From: Branchiibius sp. NY16-3462-2
GTDB taxonomy: Bacteria > Actinomycetota > Actinomycetes > Actinomycetales > Dermatophilaceae
Length of the DNA: 64,000 bases
Reading direction: 5' to 3'
Assembly: GCF_001594145.1 (NCBI RefSeq)
Contig: NZ_LVCF01000001.1
Location: 558,001 to 622,000, forward strand
The position numbers and the translations under genes are program-made. Position 1 is the first letter of the stretch. Each line of letters opens with the position of its first letter. The notes below the pieces were generated by a model. That model was not told the DNA's origin. It worked only from the letters and a program-made list of their open reading frames with translations, and searched no databases. Positions 40,368-48,857 of this stretch are shown piece after piece.

Positions 40368-41213
40368 CTAGCTGATCCGGCTGATCTCCACGGTGAGGTA
40401 CATTTTGCTGCCGGGTGCGCCGGTGAAGATGCCGCGCAGCGGGGCGACGTCGTCGTAGTCGCGGCCGTGGGCCACCTCGATGAAGAAGTCATCCGGAGTC
40501 TGGCGACGGGCAGGGTCGTAGGCGATCCAGTCGCGGTCGTACCACTCGATCCACGCATGGGACGAGCCGATGATCGTCTCGCCGATCTCGGTGTTCTCGT
40601 CCGGCAGCACATATCCGGTCACGTACCGCGCTGGGATGCCTTCCGAGCGCAGCGCCGCCAGCACCAGGTGCGCGATGTCCTGGCACCCGCCGGACGCCAC
40701 CTGCCAGGCTTCCGCCGCCGTCGGCAACGCGCTCGTGCGCCCGGTGACGTAATTCACCCGGTCGGTCACCAGAGTGAAGACGCGCTCGACGAACTCGGCA
40801 GGAGTCTCGCTACCGGCTCGCACCTCGGCGACGGCAGCCAGGAAATCCGGGCCGACGTGCGTGCGTTCGGTGTCCTGCATCAGTTCGTCGAACTCGTCGC
40901 GGATCGCGACGTCGGCGTAGTCGTCCCACGTCATGCCGCCACCCTGGGCCGGTTTGCGGTCCACGGTGACGGTGCTGATCGAGACCACCTTGAGTTCCTC
41001 GTGGGGTTCGTGGACCTCGAAGGAGGTGACCGCGCTGCCCCAGTAGTCGATCCAGCTCGCCGACCACGGGGTCGGGGTGACCTCCAGGCGGGTGTGCAGG
41101 ATCGTCTGCGCCGAGTTGGCACGCGGGGCGAGCCTGGCCTCGTTGTACGACGCGACGGCCGGACCGTTGTAGGTGTAGCCGGTGCGGTGCACCAGCCGGA
41201 GAGTCCTGCTCAC
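40368..41213 (-). CDS. Transglutaminase-like protein of the alpha-E/ATP-grasp operon
   Basis: A 281-residue transglutaminase-fold cysteine hydrolase. An N-terminal beta domain (about residues 1-90, SRTLRLVHRTGYTYNGPA) precedes the catalytic core with Cys177 (GGCQDIAH), His219 (SSHAWIEW) and Asp233 (AYDPAR). It is the last of three coupled genes: its GTG overlaps the alpha-E stop. The trio is widespread in bacteria and has been predicted by comparative genomics to make and cut a peptide or amide modification. The substrate is not known. Cytoplasmic, as there is no signal sequence. Confidence 0.9.
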   Translation of the reverse strand: MSRTLRLVHRTGYTYNGPAVASYNEARLAPRANSAQTILHTRLEVTPTPWSASWIDYWGSAVTSFEVHEPHEELKVVSISTVTVDRKPAQGGGMTWDDYADVAIRDEFDELMQDTERTHVGPDFLAAVAEVRAGSETPAEFVERVFTLVTDRVNYVTGRTSALPTAAEAWQVASGGCQDIAHLVLAALRSEGIPARYVTGYVLPDENTEIGETIIGSSHAWIEWYDRDWIAYDPARRQTPDDFFIEVAHGRDYDDVAPLRGIFTGAPGSKMYLTVEISRIS

Positions 41214-42136
41214 AGCGCTCCTCCCAACCATTCGGGTGCTGCCGCACCCTCGAAGTACCGCTTGGCCACGGCATCGGTGGCATCAGCGCAGACCAGTTTC
41301 AGGGTGTCGATCTCGCCGGGCAGATCCGACAACAGATCAGTCAGCGACAAGAACTCCAATCGGGCTCGCGCCTGGCCGATGATCCGGGCGGCGTCACTTC
41401 CGAAGCCGATCCTTCGCTGGCGGGGGTCGAGGATCTCCAGACAACCCGCGGCCTGGTTGAGGCCATAGGTGATGGAGCGCGGGAACGCCCGGTCGAGGAG
41501 CAGGAATTCCGCTGCGGCACGGGGCGATTCGATGGCCCGGTAGGTGCGGGTGAACGCGTGGTGGGCTCCGCAGGCCCGCAACGTCAGCTGCCAGGAGGCG
41601 GCCGAACCGGCGGAGTACGTCGTGGTGAGGATCAACCGGGAGGTCATATCCACGCGCTCGATGTAACGACCCAGGACGGTGAACTGCCATCCGTCGTCGT
41701 GGCTCTGGGTGTGATCCATCAACGCCGAGATCATGTTGGCGCGCTCGCGGGCGGTGCGGAACGCATCGGCCGGACGCATCCGGGCCCAACCGCCTCCGGC
41801 CATCGCGTTGTAGGTGGTGTTGATGGCCTCCCACACCTCGGTCGAAACGACCTCACGGGAGCGGCGGGCGTTCTCCCGGGTGGACTCCACCGCGTAGGCG
41901 ATCGAGGCCGGGCTGCTCTGATCGCTCAGCAACTGGTCCAGGATGACGTTCTGGTCGACGGGTCCGTCGTACTCGATGCCCATGGCGGCCAGGACCGAGC
42001 GGCAGGTGGCCTCCTGGTCGATGGTGGGATCCTCGACCAACGTCTGCAGGTAGACGTCCAGGATGCGTGCGGTGCATTCGATGCGCTCGATGTAGCGGCC
42101 GATCCAGAAGAGGGACTCCGCGATGCGGCTCAGCAT
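41210..42136 (-). CDS. Alpha-E domain protein
   Basis: A 308-residue all-helical protein of the alpha-E family, starting with the signature MLSRIAESLFWIGRYIERIE. The next helices include REVVSTEVWEAINTTYNAM and DMTSRLILTTTYSA. No enzyme motif is evident; it is thought to act as the partner of the ATP-grasp ligase. It starts on the last base of the ligase stop (TGATG) and overlaps the transglutaminase by 4 bases, so the three products are probably made in similar amounts. Confidence 0.9.
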   Translation of the reverse strand: MLSRIAESLFWIGRYIERIECTARILDVYLQTLVEDPTIDQEATCRSVLAAMGIEYDGPVDQNVILDQLLSDQSSPASIAYAVESTRENARRSREVVSTEVWEAINTTYNAMAGGGWARMRPADAFRTARERANMISALMDHTQSHDDGWQFTVLGRYIERVDMTSRLILTTTYSAGSAASWQLTLRACGAHHAFTRTYRAIESPRAAAEFLLLDRAFPRSITYGLNQAAGCLEILDPRQRRIGFGSDAARIIGQARARLEFLSLTDLLSDLPGEIDTLKLVCADATDAVAKRYFEGAAAPEWLGGAL

Positions 42137-43701
42137 CAGTCCAGCCCTCCCATGGTCTGGGTCATGGAACCCATGGTCTGGGTCATGCCGGTCCGCTTCT
42201 CGCGAGCACGCAGGGCTGGGTGCAGCACCGATCCGCTTCTGGCCGTGTCGGGTTCGGGTGCATCGTCACCGTCGCCCGCCAGGACCCAGGTGTCCTTGGA
42301 ACCGCCGCCCTGGCTGGAGTTGACGATCAACTCACCCTCCGGCAGCGCCACGCGGGTCAGGCCGCCCGGCAGGACCCAGATCTTCTCGCCGTCGTTAATC
42401 GCGAAGGGTCGCAGGTCGACGTGCCGCGGGGCCATGTCGTTGTCGATCAGGGTCGGCACGGTCGACAGTTGGACGACCGGCTGCGCGATCCAGCCGCGTG
42501 GGTCGGCCAGCAACCGGGCCCGCAACTCCTCCAGTTGGGCGGCAGTCGCATTGGGGCCGATGACGATTCCCTTGCCACCGGCTCCGTCGACCGGCTTGAC
42601 GACCAACTCGTTCAGGCGGGGCAGCACCTCGGCGCGGTGGGCAGGGTCCTCCATCCGCCAGGTGTCGACGTTCTTGAGGATCGGTTCCTGGCCGAGGTAG
42701 TAACGGATCAGGTCGGGGACGTAGGTGTAGACCAACTTGTCGTCGGCCACTCCGTTCCCGACGGCGTTGGCGATGGTGACGTTGCCGGCCCGGGCCGCGT
42801 TGAGCAGGCCGGGGACACCAAGGACCGAGTCCCGTTTGAAATGAACCGGGTCGATGAACTCGTCGTCCACCCGCCGGTAGATCACATCGACAGGGTGCAG
42901 ACCGTGCGTCGTACGCACATGGACCCGGCCGTTCTGGGCGACCAGGTCGCTGCCCTCCACCAACCGGACGCCCATGAGGCGCGCGAGCAGGGCGTGCTCG
43001 AAGTACGCCGAGTTGTAGGCCCCCGGGGTCAGCACGACGACCGTCGGGTCGGTGACCCCGCTGGGAGCGCAATTGCGAAGCGCGGCAAGAAGTTTCGCCG
43101 GATACTGCGACACGGGGCGGATCCGGTGGTGGGCGAAGACCTCCGGCAGTGCGGCGGACATGGCCCGCCGGTTGGTCATGACGTAGGAGACACCGGAAGG
43201 GATGCGGACGTTGTCCTCCAGCACCCGGAACTCACCGTCCGCGTCCCGGATCAGGTCGATCCCGCCGATGTGCACGCGGACCTTGCCGGGCGGCTGGATG
43301 CCTTTGGCGACGCGCAGGAAGTGCGGGCTGCTGGTGACCACGCGACGCGGGATGACACCGTCGAGGAAGACCTGGCCCTCGCCGTAGATGTCCGCGAGGA
43401 ACGCTTCGAGCGTCCGTACCCGCTGGGCGACGCCGGCCTCCACCTTCGCCCAGGTGGCGCCGTCGATCAGCCGAGGGACGATATCGAGTGGGAACGGGCG
43501 CTCCTCACCACCGATGTCGAACGTCACACCCTGATCGATGTAGGACTTGGACAGGTGGTCGGCCCGCTGGCGTAGCTCCTGCGGAGTCAACCGGGCAATC
43601 TGCCGCTGGACTCCGCGGTACTCCTCACGCACTTCCGAGCCGTCGAACATCTCATCGAACGTCGCCGGACGACACTGATAGTCCTCGAACGATTGCTTCA
43701 C
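42136..43701 (-). CDS. Circularly permuted type 2 ATP-grasp ligase
   Basis: A 521-residue ATP-grasp protein of the circularly permuted type 2 group. Conserved blocks are YGEGQVFLDGVIPRRVV, GIDLIRDADGEFRVLEDNVRIPSG (metal and ATP acids), NRRAM, and later ELVVKPVDGAGGKG with the phosphate-binding loop. Such enzymes join a carboxylate to an amine through an acyl-phosphate. It leads the ATP-grasp/alpha-E/transglutaminase operon. Start is GTG. The last 16 residues repeat MTQTMG twice, ending GGLD, from an 18-bp direct repeat in the DNA. Confidence 0.92.
   Translation of the reverse strand: MKQSFEDYQCRPATFDEMFDGSEVREEYRGVQRQIARLTPQELRQRADHLSKSYIDQGVTFDIGGEERPFPLDIVPRLIDGATWAKVEAGVAQRVRTLEAFLADIYGEGQVFLDGVIPRRVVTSSPHFLRVAKGIQPPGKVRVHIGGIDLIRDADGEFRVLEDNVRIPSGVSYVMTNRRAMSAALPEVFAHHRIRPVSQYPAKLLAALRNCAPSGVTDPTVVVLTPGAYNSAYFEHALLARLMGVRLVEGSDLVAQNGRVHVRTTHGLHPVDVIYRRVDDEFIDPVHFKRDSVLGVPGLLNAARAGNVTIANAVGNGVADDKLVYTYVPDLIRYYLGQEPILKNVDTWRMEDPAHRAEVLPRLNELVVKPVDGAGGKGIVIGPNATAAQLEELRARLLADPRGWIAQPVVQLSTVPTLIDNDMAPRHVDLRPFAINDGEKIWVLPGGLTRVALPEGELIVNSSQGGGSKDTWVLAGDGDDAPEPDTARSGSVLHPALRAREKRTGMTQTMGSMTQTMGGLD
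42149..42187 (-). repeat. 18-bp direct repeat at the ligase 3' end
   Basis: CCCATGGTCTGGGTCATG occurs perfectly at 42149-42166 and 42170-42187, 21 bp apart. In the reading frame it duplicates the residues MTQTMG (plus one linking residue) at the C-terminus of the ATP-grasp protein. A recent in-frame duplication is likely. Confidence 0.85.
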
Positions 43702-43755
43702 GAGTCGAACTTAGCCAATTCGTGTTTCTTGCGGGTTGCCTGGCTATAACACCAG

Positions 43756-44532
43756 TTATCGCGGTGCCGCAAAATTCAACCTGGCGAAGGCCAGGGTCTC
43801 GGCCAGGAGGGCCTCGCGCTCGGACTCAGAGGCCTTGCGGGTAGCGATCTCGGCGACGACCGTGCCCCCGAAATCGGCGCGAGCCAGGGTTTCCAGGACC
43901 TCGGCACACGGCTGCGCACCCCGGCCCGGCACCAGGTGTTCGTCTTTGAAGGATCCGGATCCGTCGGCCAGGTGCAGGTGGCGCAACCGGTCCCCCAACG
44001 CCGCGACCATGGCCAGCGCATCCGAACCGGCAGTCGCCGTGTGCGAGAGGTCAAGGGTCACGTTCGCGTAGGGCAGCGGGGTGGGATCCCAGTCCGGCAG
44101 ATACGCCTGCAACTCCCGGTTACGCGCGCGCCACGGGAACATGTTCTCCACCGCGACAGCGACCCCGGTGGCCTCCTCCCGCTCGGCGACCCCCTCCACG
44201 AACGACTCGGCGTAGCCACGCTGCCAGCGGAACGGCGGATGCACGACGACCGTGCCCGCGCCCAGATCCGCGGCCAACTGGATGGAGTTGTCGATCTTGT
44301 CCCACGGCTCGGTACCCCAGACCCGCTGGGTGAGCAACAGCGTCGGTGCGTGGATCGACGTGACGGGCAGACCGTAGTGGTCGCCGAGCGCAGCCAGAGC
44401 GCCGGACTCCTGGCTGACCGGTTCGTTGGTCACCATGACCTCGACCCCGTCGTATCCGAGCCGGGCCGCCAGATCGAACGCGGCCGCCACTCCGAGTGGA
44501 TAGACCGACGCGGTCGACAAGGCGATGGTCAC
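43756..44532 (-). CDS. Xylose isomerase-like TIM-barrel protein
   Basis: A 258-residue protein of the sugar phosphate isomerase/epimerase (AP endonuclease 2-like) TIM-barrel group. Metal-ligand candidates lie in DGVEVMVT, VAVENMFPW (Glu), LDLSHTA (Asp, His) and HLHLADGSG. The reaction is not known; M. tuberculosis Rv0498 is a counterpart in the same place. The GTG at 44532 overlaps the Ppx/GppA stop (GTGA); the frame extends upstream only as antisense. Confidence 0.85.
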   Translation of the reverse strand: MTIALSTASVYPLGVAAAFDLAARLGYDGVEVMVTNEPVSQESGALAALGDHYGLPVTSIHAPTLLLTQRVWGTEPWDKIDNSIQLAADLGAGTVVVHPPFRWQRGYAESFVEGVAEREEATGVAVAVENMFPWRARNRELQAYLPDWDPTPLPYANVTLDLSHTATAGSDALAMVAALGDRLRHLHLADGSGSFKDEHLVPGRGAQPCAEVLETLARADFGGTVVAEIATRKASESEREALLAETLAFARLNFAAPR

Positions 44533-45449
44533 AGGCTGTCCAGCCGCCGCAGGATGATCCCTTCGCGTAGCGCCCAGGGGCACAACGTGAGTTGTTCGAC
44601 GCCGAGCAGATCCATGGCCGCTTCGACAGCGATGGCCCCGGCCAGTAGTTGCGGGGCACGACTGCTGGAGACACCGGGGAGTTCGGCCCGTTCTGCGATG
44701 GTCATCGACCCCAGCCGGCCCACCAGCTCACGCAGATCGGACAACGCAAGGGTGCGCTCGACGTACGGGCCCTCAGCTCTGGGAGCCGCACCACAGATCC
44801 GGGCCAGTGAGCGGATCGTCTTGGAGGTGCCCACCACCTGGTCGGGCGTGCCGACCTTGGTCACGTCCCGCACGACCTTGGCTATCTGGGAGCGGACCCG
44901 TCGACGTACGTCGCGGATCACCTGGGCGTCCGGCGGATCCCCGGGCAGCTCGAGGGTCAGGCGACCCGCGCCCAGCGGCAGGCTGGTCGCGACGTCCGGG
45001 TCCTCATCGATCCCCGCGGCCAGTTCGAGAGACCCGCCGCCGATGTCGATCATCAACACCCGGCCGGCCGACCAGCCGAACCAGCGGCGTACCGCCAGGA
45101 AGGTCAGTCGCGACTCCGACGAACCGGACAGCACCTTGAGTTGGACGCCGGTCTCGTTCTCCACGTGCTTCAGGACGGCGTCTCCGTTGGGTGCCTCGCG
45201 GACCGCGCTGGTGGCGAAGGCGAGCATCTCCTCGACCCCGTTGTCCTCGGCGACCTCCAGGCACTCCCCGACGAACTGGGTCAGGCGCTGGATGCCCTCG
45301 GGCCCGATCTGACCGTCGGGCAGCACGTGTTCGGACAGCCGCAGTTCCTGCTTGTGCGAGGAAGCCGGCGTGGGATGGGCACCCTCGTGAGCGTCCACGA
45401 CCAGCAGATGAACGGTGTTGGAGCCGACGTCGATGACCCCGAGGCGCAT
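44529..45449 (-). CDS. Ppx/GppA-family exopolyphosphatase
   Basis: A 306-residue phosphatase of the ASKHA fold. The first phosphate loop is GVIDVGSNTVHLLVVD (4-19) and the second is MIDIGGGSLELAAG (about 139-152), with the catalytic Glu expected in EEMLAFATSAVREAPN. Family members hydrolyse polyphosphate or pppGpp; the short actinobacterial form (like Rv0496/Ppx1) has been tied to short-chain polyphosphate. ATG at 45449 gives the canonical N-terminus. It is divergent from the Cys-rich gene with 32 bases between. Confidence 0.92.
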   Translation of the reverse strand: MRLGVIDVGSNTVHLLVVDAHEGAHPTPASSHKQELRLSEHVLPDGQIGPEGIQRLTQFVGECLEVAEDNGVEEMLAFATSAVREAPNGDAVLKHVENETGVQLKVLSGSSESRLTFLAVRRWFGWSAGRVLMIDIGGGSLELAAGIDEDPDVATSLPLGAGRLTLELPGDPPDAQVIRDVRRRVRSQIAKVVRDVTKVGTPDQVVGTSKTIRSLARICGAAPRAEGPYVERTLALSDLRELVGRLGSMTIAERAELPGVSSSRAPQLLAGAIAVEAAMDLLGVEQLTLCPWALREGIILRRLDSL

Positions 45450-45481
45450 GGTGCAACGGTAGCGACACCTACAATCCCTGC

Positions 45482-46276
45482 GTGACCGAGACCCCACTGG
45501 ACACCCCTCGCACCTGGGTCGAGTTCACCAACCCCGACGACCCGGCCGAGCGGTTCCGCTGTGATCTGACCTGGTTGACGTCGTCGTGGACGTGCATCTT
45601 CGGCCGGGGTTGTGCGGGGATCTACGCCACGGCGCCGGATGCCGGATGCTGCACTCTGGGAGCGCATTTCAGTGGCAAGAAGGACCTTCGTCACACGGCC
45701 GGATTCGTCGAGCAGCTGACCCCTGCGCGCTGGGAGAAGTACCGCAAGGGGCACGGCAAGAAGGGCTGGACCGAGCCCGAGGACGACGCGACGAAGACCC
45801 GGGTCGTGGACGGTGCCTGCATCTTTCTGAACTCCCCCGACTTCGCCGGTGGCGGCGGCTGCGCGCTGCATCACCTGGCCGGCGACCTCGGGCTGGAACC
45901 GCACGAGACGAAACCGGATGTGTGTTGGCAGTTGCCGATCCGGCGCTCGTTCCGCACGGTTGAGCTGACCGACGAGACGTCCTACCTCGAGATCAGCATC
46001 GGCGAATACGACCGGCGCGGGTGGGGCCCGGGCGGGCACGACCTGGACTGGTACTGCTCGGGCAACCCCGAGGCGCACGTCGGCGCGGAGCCGGTCTATC
46101 TCGGCAACCAGGGTGAGCTGGTCCGGTTGATGGGCCGATCGGCGTACGACGTGCTGGCGGGTTATTGCGAAGCGCACCTCTTGCAGGTGGCGGCTACGGT
46201 CGCTGCAGGCCCGGCGGGCCGTCCACTTCTACCCTTGTTGGTGCACCCGGCGACCCTTGCTGCGGAGGAAATGTGA
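45482..46276 (+). CDS. Cys-rich conserved actinobacterial protein (Rv0495c-like)
   Basis: A 264-residue protein conserved beside Ppx/GppA in actinobacteria; no function is known to me. Its cysteines fall in clusters: SSWTCIFGRGCAGI, DAGCCTLGAHF, GACIF, GGGGCALH, KPDVCWQLP and DWYCSGNPEAHVG, plus conserved His residues. This looks like a metal or iron-sulfur site of the YkgJ-like kind, which is inference. Start is GTG. Its stop overlaps the methyltransferase GTG (GTGA). Confidence 0.8.
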   Translation: MTETPLDTPRTWVEFTNPDDPAERFRCDLTWLTSSWTCIFGRGCAGIYATAPDAGCCTLGAHFSGKKDLRHTAGFVEQLTPARWEKYRKGHGKKGWTEPEDDATKTRVVDGACIFLNSPDFAGGGGCALHHLAGDLGLEPHETKPDVCWQLPIRRSFRTVELTDETSYLEISIGEYDRRGWGPGGHDLDWYCSGNPEAHVGAEPVYLGNQGELVRLMGRSAYDVLAGYCEAHLLQVAATVAAGPAGRPLLPLLVHPATLAAEEM

Positions 46277-46962
46277 GCTTTGAAGCGATCCCCTCACCGA
46301 ACATCTGGAACACCCCGGAGCTGTACGAGATAGAGAACCGCGGGGTCGATCCGGATGGGTTGATCTGGGAGACGATGCGGTCGGTGCAGCCGTGGGACGG
46401 TGCGCGCGTGCTGGACGTCGGGTGCGGCACCGGGTTCCACCTGCCGTTGCTGGCCTCGACGGCGGCGTCAGTTATCGGCGTCGAACCGCACGAGCCATTG
46501 GTGCGGCTGGCGCAGGCGCGGGTCGCCGATCTGCCCTCGGTCGATGTGCGGCTGGGTGGTGCGGAGTCGTTGCCGGTGGAGGATGCGTCGATCGACGTGA
46601 TGCACAACCGGTGGGCGTACTTCTTCGGCGCCGGCTGTGAACCGGGTCTGGCCGAACTCGATCGCGTCATGGCGCCGGGTGGGGTGGCGTTCGTGGTCGA
46701 CAACGATGCTTCCCGCTCGACGTTCGGTGAGTGGTTCGCGGCGTCGCTGCCCGCCTACGACCCGGTCGGTGTCGAACGATTCTGGGCACGACAGGGCTGG
46801 ACCTCGATCCCGGTGCTCATGCGGTGGCAGTTCGACAGCCGCGAAGACTTCGAGGCCGTGGTGGGGATCGAGTTCGCGACCCGGCACGCCGCGCAGATCC
46901 TGGCGTCGCACGAGGGCACCGGCGTGGATTACGCGGTGTACGTGCGATGGAAGCGCTACTGA
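46273..46962 (+). CDS. Class I SAM-dependent methyltransferase
   Basis: A 229-residue Rossmann-type methyltransferase. Motif I is VLDVGCGTGFHLPLL (about 45-59), the acidic end of beta2 is GVEPHEPLV, and the beta4 region is DVMHNRWAYFFG. It resembles the methyltransferase 11 group; the substrate is unknown. The GTG is preceded by GGAGGAA and overlaps the upstream stop. The adenine-rich N-terminus of alternative longer starts lacks the family pattern. Confidence 0.88.
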   Translation: MSFEAIPSPNIWNTPELYEIENRGVDPDGLIWETMRSVQPWDGARVLDVGCGTGFHLPLLASTAASVIGVEPHEPLVRLAQARVADLPSVDVRLGGAESLPVEDASIDVMHNRWAYFFGAGCEPGLAELDRVMAPGGVAFVVDNDASRSTFGEWFAASLPAYDPVGVERFWARQGWTSIPVLMRWQFDSREDFEAVVGIEFATRHAAQILASHEGTGVDYAVYVRWKRY

Positions 46963-46972
46963 ACCGTCAATC

Positions 46973-48331
46973 TCACTGGCGTTGTGGGGTGTTGAAGCCT
47001 CTCGAGGCCACGTCGCCCCAGATGATGTCGATGAAGCGGCGCTCGTGCCGAGAGGCTGTCGGCAGCGGCTTGCCGGGAGGTGCGGGCGGCATTGAGGCCA
47101 CCGACAGGGCACCGATCCGGGTTGTGGCGCACCGGGCGTCTCCGGTGACATGATAGTCGGGGTGTTCCTTGTCGTAGTTGCACCGTTCGCAGCCGCCGCG
47201 GCCGTTGGACTCGCTGGTCGCGCCGCCGGCGGCGGCGGGCTCGATGTGGTCGATCTGCTTGACCGGCGACTCGCAGAACGGGGTCCGGCAGCGCTGGTCG
47301 CGTAGCCGGATGAACTCCTTCAGCAGCCCGGGGTAGTGCCTGGCCCGGGACTCCATGCCGACCAGATCACCAGCCTGACTGAACAGCCGGCGGATCTGCG
47401 GCCCTTGGGTTTCGGGGCACTGGGCGATCAGGTCGCGGACCAGGTGGCCGCCGATCATGCCGTACCCGTCGATGAATCCACCGGCGTCTTCAGTGAGCGC
47501 TTCAATCGGGATCATCAGGTTGACCTTCACCCCGACCGCCGGCAGATCCTTGGGGGCAGTTCCGGTGATCCGGGCGACCAACGCATCGGCCTGTGCCTGC
47601 CGCCACCGTCGCGAGCGCGGCTCGTCCTTGGCTCCATCCTTGACTTCGTCGTCAGCGGCGGTTTGCAGCGCTTGTACGCACGCCAATCCCTCCCGCAACG
47701 GCAATAGGGCGGACAAGCGGAGCATTGCGTCGGGCGCCGAGCGATAGGAGACGTGCCGGTTTGCAGCGGCCTTCGCATGCCGCTCCGCCAGTACGTCGGG
47801 GGCGACGCGGGCGACCAGGTCGCGCGTCGTCTCGCTCAGCCCGCGGTCCCCGATGACGGCCCACCGCTCGCGCAACTGCTCGGTGATCCGACTGCGCTGG
47901 GTGCGGGTCAGACCTTCGGTCTCGCGGACCAGGATCGCGGCCTGGGTTTCGCCCAGTTCACCGGCCCGCATCGCGTCCAACACCTGCGGCATGTCCTCGG
48001 TCAGGACCTGCGCCTGGTGCACCAGACGCGAGCCGGTCATCGGGTGCCGGCGACGGGCCAACGCGACCCCGTCCCCGGCGTACCTGTCAGCCAGCGACGC
48101 GGACACGCCCTGCGCCTCGCGGCGGGCGTGGGCCTGGTCGCGGACTTGCGCCGTCAGCTCGATCTGGCGGGCACTGATCGCATGCTTCAGCTGCTCGAAC
48201 TCCTGGATCAGCACTTCCAGGACGCGAGGCGGACCAGCTTGTCCCGCAGTCGAGTTCACCTGATCGCGCCAGGAGCGCACGACGTCGAGACAGGCCACTT
48301 CGACCTCGTCCAAGACATCCCGCTCATCCAT
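46973..48331 (-). CDS. DUF222/HNH endonuclease (13E12 repeat family)
   Basis: A 452-residue protein with an N-terminal DUF222 helical region (about 20-330) and a C-terminal HNH nuclease motif: CRTPFCESPVKQIDHIEPAAAGG, then NGRGGCERCNYDKEHPDYH with the Asn/His and Cys pair. It belongs to the 13E12 family, multi-copy in many actinobacteria and seen as a mobile or selfish-type gene, though mobility is not proven. It converges with the methyltransferase gene. It sits where two conserved synteny blocks meet and next to a broken gene, consistent with a rearrangement site. Confidence 0.9.
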   Translation of the reverse strand: MDERDVLDEVEVACLDVVRSWRDQVNSTAGQAGPPRVLEVLIQEFEQLKHAISARQIELTAQVRDQAHARREAQGVSASLADRYAGDGVALARRRHPMTGSRLVHQAQVLTEDMPQVLDAMRAGELGETQAAILVRETEGLTRTQRSRITEQLRERWAVIGDRGLSETTRDLVARVAPDVLAERHAKAAANRHVSYRSAPDAMLRLSALLPLREGLACVQALQTAADDEVKDGAKDEPRSRRWRQAQADALVARITGTAPKDLPAVGVKVNLMIPIEALTEDAGGFIDGYGMIGGHLVRDLIAQCPETQGPQIRRLFSQAGDLVGMESRARHYPGLLKEFIRLRDQRCRTPFCESPVKQIDHIEPAAAGGATSESNGRGGCERCNYDKEHPDYHVTGDARCATTRIGALSVASMPPAPPGKPLPTASRHERRFIDIIWGDVASRGFNTPQRQ

Positions 48332-48387
48332 GAAACGACCGTATAACCGACCACCGACAACATCGCCGACCGCGCAGCCCTACCCGT

Positions 48388-48857
48388 CGCGCCCACTACG
48401 ACGGCCTGGTGGACGCTGCGAAGGACGGCGGCCTGTGGGATCGATGCTGGACCAGCATCCCGAGTCCCGACCAGGTCCAGGAAGCCATCGATCGACGGAT
48501 CGAGCTCGCAGCGACGGGCACGATGCTTCCGTTTTTCCACGAATCTCGATCGGCTGGACGTGGAACCGGGCGTCTGCCCATCGCACAGGAACCAACGCAG
48601 ACTCCAAGCTCCTACTGATGACCCACGCGTTCGAGACGTGGCAAGTCCAAGCGGTGCGATTCGAGACCAGTTGGTCCAACCACCAGTCGCGCGGCGCTAT
48701 TGAGCGGCTGGGTGCCCGGCGGGACGGAGTCCTTCGGGCCCACCGCCGCGAGAGCAACGGCACTCTTGGAGACCTGGTCGTCTATTCGGTGTTGCAGCAC
48801 GAATGGCCCTCGGTACGAGCGGGTTTGGAGCATCGGGTCGCCAAGGATGGCGGCTAA
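48388..48857 (+). pseudogene. Broken RimJ/RimL-type GNAT acetyltransferase
   Basis: Two pieces of one GNAT protein lie in different frames. The first, about 48391-48537, reads AHYDGLVDAAKDGGLWDRCW and on to IDRRIELAATGTMLPF, the N-terminal part without its start. The second, 48549-48857, reads IGWTWNRASAHRTGTNADSK and on through LTHAFE, SNHQSRGAIERLGARRDGVL and NGTLGDLVVYSVLQHEWP to a stop. The segment of about 30 residues expected between them is missing and the frame changes. The start region also seems lost. It lies between the DUF222/HNH gene and the VOC gene and overlaps the convergent VOC stop by 4 bases. Confidence 0.85.

Noticed and set aside
43746..43759. ATAAC/GTTAT inverted repeat upstream of the ATP-grasp gene.
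   Set aside because: Five-base arms only; it may be part of a promoter but is too short to support an operator.
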